Positions 47,790-64,000 of a stretch of DNA of 64,000 nucleotides are shown here, in pieces (position 1 is the first letter of the stretch; every line of letters starts with the position of its first letter). Location: positions 434,001 through 498,000 of the forward strand of contig JAAOOA010000096.1 in the NCBI GenBank assembly GCA_012861695.1, given 5' to 3'. The notes under the pieces are model-generated. The model was not told the DNA's origin, searched no databases, and saw nothing but the letters and a program-made list of their open reading frames with translations. Both the position numbers and the translations under genes were made by a program. The DNA comes from Trematomus loennbergii (lineage: Eukaryota; Chordata; Actinopteri; Perciformes; Nototheniidae).

Positions 47790-47995
47790 TGTTGTGCTTT
47801 TATTTAAGTCTTAATGTGTGCATATGTATAAATGTGTCTTTTGATTGTGTATATATAGGTATATACATATTTGCACACATATCTTTATATATATTTGTTT
47901 TTGTATTCGGGATTGTGGGAAACGGTATTTCGATGTCTCCGTCTGTACACACAAACTGAAAGATTGACAATAAAGTTGACTTTGACTTTGATATT
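47790..47995 (+). mobile_element. Non-LTR retrotransposon 3' tail
   Basis: GGGATTGTGGGAAACGGTAT, TTTCGATGTCTCCGTCTGTA and ATTGACAATAAAGTTGACTT, followed by TTGACTTTGA repeats, form the end of a very common fish LINE-type or related repeat with a short TGACTT tail repeat. It is 5'-truncated and has no coding part. Confidence 0.65.
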
Positions 47996-52069
<4,074 letters not shown>

Positions 52070-52341
52070 GCCGCGTTCACACCAAGTACTTTGCCGTACT
52101 TAGTGCCGGCACTTATTACCCCAGGGCACTTAGTACAGATCACGTTCACACCGGAATAAGTCCCTGAGGGAAGATTACACAAATGAGTCGCTGACGTCAC
52201 TTCGTCTTCTTCTGCTTTGGGTTTACTGGCAGGCGAAAACCACTTCACGGCGTATACTGCCACCCGGAGTCCCCGGCCGGAAGTCCCCGGAGTTGGGGAC
52301 TGGCTTCAGTAGAAGCTGCTGGGACTCCTAGTAGAAAAGTA
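52070..52341 (-). mobile_element. PIF/Harbinger-like element, copy 2, partial and inverted
   Basis: GCCGCGTTCACACCAAGTAC at its start is the reverse complement of the right end of copy 1 (35050-35670). The match continues through the GACGTCA site, the AAGAAGAAG-type run and the TATACTGCCACCCGGAGTCC segment. It breaks off before the Myb-like codons. It lies just left of the TTAA element at 52375. Confidence 0.75.
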
Positions 52342-52444
52342 ATATGTATGTATATATAATCAATTATAATTTAAAGAGGCCCTATTCTGCTTGTTGTGGT
52401 GTTCCCTCTCCTGTAGTGTGTTCTATATGTTTGTGTGCATGTAA

Positions 52445-53473
52445 AGGCCCGGACACACCAAGCCGATTTCGGCCGTCCATAGATGTCTGGCCGTCAATGA
52501 GCGTCCTGTCGCCCTACTCAGATTGGTGTGTCCGGCACCGTCGTGTCTTTTCGGCCGTGCCGACACCTTCCACTGCGATTCACCTTGTTGAATCGGCAGT
52601 GGCGGCTGTCGGCAAAATAAATCACTCTGATTGGCTGTGCAGCTTAGCGAATCAGTGCATGAGAAGTGAAATGGAAGTGAGGTACGCAAACAAACGATTA
52701 GGCACACACAGACGGCTATTATCTTTCATTTTCATCTCACCTGGACGCAAGAATTTATTTTACATCATGGCGATCTGGAATGAAGAAACCGAAGACCAAC
52801 TCAGTTGCCACGTAATTTGCTGCCACACTTCCTGCATGAGGTGGACAATAACTTGTTCAAGTATTTAACGGACAGGACCCTGGAGAATGAAACTTCTGAC
52901 AGACAGTTCACTAATTTGTAGCAATGTATTCAAACATTTTTTGATAATAAACCACTTTTTACCGCTACTGCAAAATACAAAACTTTATTTCGTACCTTCA
53001 TTCTACAGCCATTAGATAACACAACATTAGAATGAAGATAAATTGGCTATACTACAATAAAAGTCAGAAGATACAGATGTACATGATGATACATCATTTG
53101 CCTGTCAGTGTTATGATGTTGTATATATTATATAATCTTGGATTATAATTACTGATGCATTGAATGTGGTAGCAGCAGTACTTTAAGGTTGCCAGCCACA
53201 ATGCTTAAATAGTTTCTTTCTGCTTCAGGGAGCTGAAGTTTGTATCACGCAGTCTGTCTTCCGGTTGCCTCTTTTGAATGACGAATACACACTACCGCCG
53301 CCTGCTGGTAAGGAGAGTTATTGCCACTCACGCATGCGCAGTGCGTACGTGCTACTTGGCCGTCGGCTGAAGTCTTTGCGGTGTGTTCCAGTGCGACACA
53401 TGGCCAAGACGCAGAGACGTGAGGCGACACAACAGTCGGGTCCATCGCGACGTGTTCTTTGGTGTCAGGGCCT
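52445..53473. mobile_element. PIF/Harbinger element nested in the TTAA transposon
   Basis: The ends are AGGCCCGGACACACCAA and TTTGGTGTCAGGGCCT. The 3-bp TAA is duplicated on both sides (52442-52444 and 53474-53476), the signature of PIF/Harbinger. Removing the element and one TAA restores the host sequence GCATGTAAAGGGTCTGC. GGCCGT/CGGCCG motifs lie near both ends. At 1029 bp it lacks a transposase. Confidence 0.85.
52767..52868 (+). pseudogene. Short decayed ORF of the nested Harbinger element
   Basis: ATG 52767 opens 33 codons beginning MAIWNEETEDQL, then stops at 52866. The W-N-E-E-T-E pattern recalls the start of a Myb/SANT-like accessory protein. A different frame over 52820-52918 stays open and reads LPHFLHEVDNNLFKYL, so a frameshift probably separates the two parts. 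Identity beyond a transposon origin is not secure. Confidence 0.35.
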
Positions 53474-53787
53474 TAAAGGGTCTGCCTAGGCTAAAATCCC
53501 TGTGTTCCCCCTCTCCACCTGAAACGCCTCCATTGGACTCCTTTATTTACTTCGGAATATAGTGACATCATAATGGAACACTTCTATTGGCTACCACTCC
53601 AACACATTGTACGTGAGGCTAAGGAGCGAGACATATCTAGGTGGTTGACCAATCACAACAGAGCCGGCCAGAAAGCCAATCAGAGCAGACTGGCTCTGGT
53701 TTCAGACAGAGGGTGAAAAGAGGTGCTGCAGCACAGTCAGTATGAGAACAATAAAGAGCTTTTTGAACATTAAAGCATGGAGACATG

Positions 53788-56700
53788 TAGAGACACTAGA
53801 TACTGATATACACCTGAACATCAGCAGGAGAGGGACTCTTTAAAGTAGAGACACTACATACTGATATACACCTGAACATCAGCAGGAGAGGACTCTTTAA
53901 AGTAGAGACACTACATACTGATATACACCTGAACATCAGCAGGAGAGGACTCTTTAAAGTAGAGACACTACATACTGATATACACCTGAACATCAGCAGG
54001 AGGACTCTTTAAAGTAGAGACACTACATACTGATATACACCTGAACATCAGCAGGAGAGGACTCTTTAAAGTAGAGACACTACATACTGATATACACCTG
54101 AACATCAGCAGGAGAGGACTCTTTAAAGTAGAGACACTACATACTGATATACACCTGAACATCAGCAGGAGAGGACTCTTAAAGTAGAGACACTACATAC
54201 TGATATACACCTGAACATCAGCAGGAGAGGACTCTTTAAAGTAGAGACACTACATACTGATATACACCTGAACATCAGCAGGAGAGGACTCTTTAAAGTA
54301 GAGACACTACATACTGATATTACACCTGAACATCAGCAGGAGAGGACTCTTTAAAGTAGAGACACTACATACTGATATACACCTGAACATCAGCAGGAGA
54401 GGACTCTTTAAAGTAGAGACACTACATACTGATATACACCTGAACATCAGCAGGAGAGGACTCTTTAAAGTAGAGACACTACATACTGATATACACCTGA
54501 ACATCAGCAGGAGAGGACTCTTTAAGTAGAGACACTACATACTGATATACACCTGAACATCAGCAGGAGAGGACTCTTTAAAGTAGAGACACTACATACT
54601 GATATACACCTGAACATCAGCAGGAGAGGACTCTTTAAAGTAGAGACACTACATACTGATATACACCTGAACATCAGCAGGAAGGACTCTTTAAAGTAGA
54701 GACACTACATACTGATATACACCTGAACATCAGCAGGAGAGGACTCTTTAAAGTAGAGACACTACATACTGATATACACCTGAACATCAGCAGGAGAGGA
54801 CTCTTTAAAGTAGAGACACTACATACTGATATACACCTGAACATCAGCAGGAGAGGACTCTTTAAAGTAGAGACACTACATACTGATATACACCTGAACA
54901 TCAGCAGGAGAGGACTCTTTAAAGTAGAGACACTACATACTGATATACACCTGAACATCAGCAGGAGAGGACTCTTTAAAGTAGAGACACTACATACTGA
55001 TATACACCTGAACATCAGCAGGAGAGGACTCTTTAAAGTAGAGACACTACATACTGATATACACCTGAACATCAGCAGGAGAGGACTCTTTAAAGTAGAG
55101 ACACTACATACTGATATACACCTGAACATCAGCAGGAGAGGACTCTTTAAAGTAGAGACACTACATACTGATATACACCTGAACATCAGCAGGAGAGGAC
55201 TCTTTAAAGTAGAGACACTACATACTGATATACACCTGAAATCAGCAGGAGAGGACTCTTTAAAGTAGAGACACTACATACTGATATACACCTGAACATC
55301 AGCAGGAGAGGACTCTTTAAAGTAGAGACACTACATACTGATATACACTGAACATCAGCAGGAGAGGACTCTTTAAAGTAGAGACACTACATACTGATAT
55401 ACACCTGAACATCAGCATGAGAGGACTCTTTAAGTAGAGACACTACATACTGATATACACCTGAACATCAGCAGGAGAGGACTCTTTAAGTAGAGACACT
55501 ACATACTGATATACACCTGGACATCAGCAGGAGAGGACTCTTTAAAGTAGAGACACTACATACTGATATACACCTGAACATCAGCATGAGAGGACTCTTA
55601 AAGTAGAGACACTACATACTGATATACACCTGAACATCAGCATGAGAGGACTCTTTAAAGTAGAGACACTACATACTGATATACACCTGAACATCAGCAG
55701 GATAGGACTCTTTAAAGTAGAGACACTACATACTGATATACACCTGAACATCAGCATGAGAGGACTCTTTAAAGTAGAGACACTACATACTGATATACAC
55801 CTGAACATCAGCAGGAGAGGACTCTTTAAAGTAGAGACTACATACTGATATACACCTGAACATCAGCAGGAGAGGACTCTTTAAAGTAGAGACACTGCAT
55901 ACTGATATACACCTGAACATCAGCAGGAGAGGACTCTTTAAAGTAGAGACACTACATACTGATATACACCTGAACATCAGCATGAGAGGACTCTTTAAAG
56001 TAGAGACACTACATACTGATATACACCTGAACATCAGCATGAGAGGACTCTTTAAAGTAGAGACACTACATACTGATATACACCTGAACATCAGCAGGAG
56101 AGGACTCTTTAAAGTAGAGACACTACATACTGATATACACCTGAACATCAGCATGAGAGGACTCTTTAAAGTAGAGACACTACATACTGATATACACCTG
56201 AACATCAGCAGGAGAGGACTCTTTAAAGTAGAGACACTACATACTGATATACACCTGAACATCAGCAGGAGAGGACTCTTTAAAGTAGAGACACTACATA
56301 CTGATATACACCTGAACATCAGCAGGATAGGTCTCTTTAAAGTAGAGACACTACATACTGATATACACCTGAACATCAGCAGGAGAGGACTCTTTAAAGT
56401 AGAGACACTACATACTGATATACACCTGAACATCAGCAGGAGAGGACTCTTTATAGTAGAGACACTACATACTGATATACACCTAAACATCAGCAGGAGA
56501 GGACTCTTTAAAGTAGAGGACACTACATACTGATATACACCTGAACATCAGCAGGAGAGGACTCTTTAAAGTAGAGGACATACATACTGATATACACCTG
56601 AACATCAGCAGGAGAGGACTCTTTAAAGTAGAGACACTACATACTGATATACACCTGAACATCAGCAGGAGAGGACTCTTTATAGTAGAGACACTACATA

Positions 56701-56912
56701 CTGATATACACCTGAACATCAGCAGGAGAGGACTCTTTAAAGTAGAGACACTACATACTGATATACACCTGAACATCAGCATGAGAGGACTCTTTAAAGT
56801 AGAGACACTACATACTGATATACACCTGAACATCAGCAGGAGAGGACTCTTTAAAGTAGAGACACTACATACTGATATACACCTGAACATCAGCAGGAGA
56901 GGACTCTTTATC
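53788..56912. repeat. 57-bp minisatellite, about 55 units
   Basis: Each unit contains GTAGAGACACTACATACTGA, TATACACCTGAACATCAGC and AGGAGAGGACTCTTTAAA. Most units are near-identical. Variants (CATGAGAGG in place of CAGGAGAGG, GGATAGG, TATAGTAGAG) cluster in the distal part, from about 55415 on. Scattered single-base gains and losses are also present. The first unit (ACTAGATACTG) is the most diverged and continues the host element, so the array grew from the element's own 3' region. As 57 is 19 codons, frames on both strands remain open, with a 19-residue repeat (MFRCISVCSVSTLKSPLLL on the minus strand). This is a repeat translation, not a protein. Confidence 0.97.
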
Positions 56913-56935
56913 GGCACATAATAGGGCCCCTTTAA

Positions 56936-58032
56936 GGATATATATATTATTAATGTTCTTCCCGACGAGAATGACGGGTAATAGACGAGAAACACAACAT
57001 TCACTGGAACAGTTTAAGGGTTTCTGCGCAAAAACCTGAAGTATCTAATCTAAGGAGAATCAAGACTTAAGTGTCATATGTAGTGAAGAAGAAAAAAACC
57101 ACAAGTGTAATATATCATTTTAAGTGTTGCATTCCCTTTAGCTTTGTGAATTTTCAGGGACATGCCAGTGTGTTTTCTGTAACACTGTCATGGCTAACTG
57201 AGACACTTGTATAGAACAGATAATGTAATGACAAACATCTATGCATTTTCTGCGATGACAAGTCCAAATGTGTGCTGGGAAAAGTTTGAAAACCAGTATA
57301 GAACAGTCATAAAGTCAGCTAACCAACTCAGTAATATACGTTTTATTCCAATATCTACCTAAACTCCATAAACGTAAGCTACCAGAAGCTATTGGTCACA
57401 CCAGAACAGTGAAGGCTCGAAAGAGTAAAAGTTCATATTGAACAGAATTAGTGTGCATTGTATTTATTTAGAAAAATAAAACCATGAAAGCCAAAGGAAG
57501 GAAACCAGTGAATAGGAATGTCCATATCCATGTTAAGAGTGTGTGACAGTGGGTTCGTTTCCACTTGTAAAGATGTCATGTAATTAGCCTCTAAAGCTTT
57601 TCTTCCTGAACTAACAGCAGAAACAGGAGTCATCCAGCGACCTGTTTATGGGTTTCATGTAAATGGATGTGAATAGATGGAAAGGAGCCCTGCAGCGTGC
57701 AGCCCTGATGGAGATGATCCACACACTCAATGTGACGTGTGTGTGTGTGTGTGTACCCGGCACTGTTAAGACTTATATTTGTATCCACATTAGCATAGAT
57801 GTCCATTTAGCGTGCGACACTTGATCTCTCTTTCCTATGGAGCTCGGCGGACAGACGTGAGCAGAGGTGACATGCTGCCCCGGAGAGAGAGAGAGAGACA
57901 TTGAAAACACAGAGACAAGAGGAAGAGGTGAAGCCTGTACCAGATCCCCCCACCCCCACCCCACGGCCCAGGGTGAAACAGACAGGCCTGCAACTAGGAG
58001 AGGCAGCAATTAAGATGCTGGAGGGGAGAGGG

Positions 58033-58034
<2 letters not shown>
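56936..58034. other. Non-coding stretch
   Basis: No gene was recognised. A short (TG)n (about 57737-57754) and a (GA)n run (about 57885-57898) occur. Confidence 0.4.
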
Positions 58035-58095
<61 letters not shown>

Positions 58096-58103
58096 GTGTG
58101 TGT

Positions 58104-58190
<87 letters not shown>

Positions 58191-58204
58191 TGTGTGTGTG
58201 TATG
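58035..58204. repeat. Long (TG)n microsatellite
   Basis: About 83 TG units with three one-base interruptions. Confidence 0.98.

Positions 58205-63145
<4,941 letters not shown>

Positions 63146-63224
<79 letters not shown>
63146..63224. repeat. (TG)n microsatellite
   Basis: About 39 uninterrupted TG units, facing a (CA)n run 104 bp downstream. Confidence 0.98.
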
Positions 63225-63227
<3 letters not shown>

Positions 63228-63322
63228 AATTGGTGACTTCCTTGACTCACACACACTCTTATTGAAATCTGGCCTGTGTTGGCCTTGTTTACAGCAATGT
63301 TAATTGGGTGGAGCAGCCCACA

Positions 63323-63327
<5 letters not shown>

Positions 63328-63374
<47 letters not shown>

Positions 63375-63424
63375 CACACACACACACACACACCCACACA
63401 CACACACACCACACACACACACAC

Positions 63425-63455
<31 letters not shown>

Positions 63456-63471
63456 CACACACACACACACA
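63328..63471. repeat. (CA)n microsatellite, interrupted
   Basis: About 70 CA units with CAAC, CCAC and ACCC interruptions. It is complementary to the (TG)n at 63146-63224. Confidence 0.98.
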
Positions 63472-64000
63472 AACGTATACAGACAGAGCAGTTGAGTGGA
63501 CTGTTCCGTGTGTTTTTATATTTCTGTGTGTGACTTATCATAGTGTCCTCACCTTTCCCTCTGGAGCGTCACACAGCTGGGTCAGAGAATGAGGATACAG
63601 ATCATGACATTGTGGAACAAATAAAGTTGAAGCATTCTTCCATAGGTAGCTACAGGAGGATTCATGTACACCACAACATCCCACATCTGCTGCTGCCTTT
63701 GTTTGTTACTGTGCATATGAAATGCTTTGAAATGCTTCATGAATTCATCTTAATGAAAATCGATACTTATCTTAAACAGTCATTTAAGCAATTCCCCTAA
63801 TGGAACTTTTGGACTCTTTTCCACCGTCGTCCTTTCTGAATTTAATAAAGTTAAAGACTATATTTAGTTTTGTTCTTTCAGTTTGTAGCATCACTCGGCA
63901 ACCGTTCCAATGTGGAGTAAAGTTGTAGACACACTGAAAGAAAGTGAGAGACGGAAACACTTCTCTGCCTGACTGCAGCTGAGGTGAGGAAGAGGAGGGG
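63472..64000. other. Non-coding stretch
   Basis: No gene was recognised up to the window end. Confidence 0.4.

Larger units (their letters stand above)
52375..56931. mobile_element. TTAA-flanked non-autonomous DNA transposon, enlarged to 4.6 kb
   Basis: TTAA (52371-52374 and 56932-56935) flanks the ends AGAGGCCCTATTCTGC and, read inward from the right, AGGGGCCCTATTATG. The stretches 52375-52441 and 53477-53790 contain phrases of a very abundant fish element of this type (TTCCCTCTCCTGTAGTGTG, CCAATCAGAGCAGACTGG, AGACAGAGGGTGAAAAGAGG, AATAAAGAGCTTTTTGAACA), recognised from memory. The normal element is only several hundred bases. Here it has grown through a Harbinger insertion (52445-53473) and a 57-bp tandem array (53788-56912). 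No transposase is encoded. Confidence 0.85.

Noticed and set aside
53788..56912. CRISPR-like array
   Set aside because: The units are contiguous 57-bp tandem copies with no unique spacers, in vertebrate-type DNA with no cas genes.
53796..57004. Frames of up to 246 codons with a 19-residue repeat, which might be taken for a repeat protein or a peptide precursor
   Set aside because: They come from the 57-bp array within a transposon. Equivalent repeats are open on the opposite strand, and single-base indels break them often.

Overview
The window looks like teleost nuclear DNA, probably from a spiny-rayed (percomorph) fish. It is dense in long (CA)n/(TG)n microsatellites and in nested non-autonomous DNA transposons of types common in fish (hAT, PIF/Harbinger, TTAA-target and Tc1 types). 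It also holds LINE 3' tails and G/C homopolymer runs. The species call is inference. No operons, ribosome binding sites, tRNA, rRNA or CRISPR arrays were seen.

No complete host gene is visible. The only host-type coding signal is a lone candidate terminal exon on the minus strand (19653-19495, 52 codons). It has a good acceptor, a stop, and an AATAAA about 0.4 kb downstream. Nearly all long open frames are translations of microsatellites or minisatellites, or fragments of transposon proteins. Several long single-copy stretches (about 17.0-18.1, 24.0-25.1, 33.1-34.5, 46.7-47.0 and 50.6-51.5 kb) have the balanced, motif-rich look of conserved non-coding elements, so the window may be a regulatory gene desert or a very large intron. 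That is inference without alignment.

Layout. 0-2.5 kb is non-coding with one microsatellite. 2.5-4.8 kb is a nest of three DNA transposons. 5.3-6.1 kb is a hAT element with a BED zinc-finger remnant. 7.6-8.6 kb is a dispersed repeat carrying an internal inversion. 8.8-10.5 kb is a long-TIR element, followed by an LTR-like fragment and degenerate DNA elements to 12.4 kb. 13.4-14.0 kb is a hAT MITE. 14.9-15.4 kb is a minisatellite, and 15.6-16.3 kb is a decayed retroelement-like segment. 19.1-20.1 kb holds the candidate exon and a hAT element with its own minisatellite. 21-28.9 kb is mostly single-copy DNA with simple repeats. 28.9-30.7 kb is a cluster of LINE tail, TA-flanked element and dispersed-repeat copy. 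35.0-36.1 kb has PIF/Harbinger-like and piggyBac-like elements. 36.3-37.9 kb is a higher-order minisatellite. 39.4-42.6 kb is a composite of Tc1-like remnant, dispersed repeat and LINE reverse-transcriptase pseudogene. 42.7-44.6 kb holds a TTAA MITE and a hAT element. 52.1-56.9 kb holds a PIF-like fragment and a 4.6-kb TTAA transposon with a nested Harbinger element and a 57-bp minisatellite of about 55 units. The rest, to 64 kb, is single-copy DNA with large microsatellites.

The most notable theme is transposon-born minisatellites. At least three unrelated elements (TTAA type, hAT, Tc1) each carry an internal tandem array made from their own sequence. In the Tc1-like remnant a 21-bp, in-frame expansion repeats the SPDLNP motif 13 times, inside the interval between two catalytic residues.
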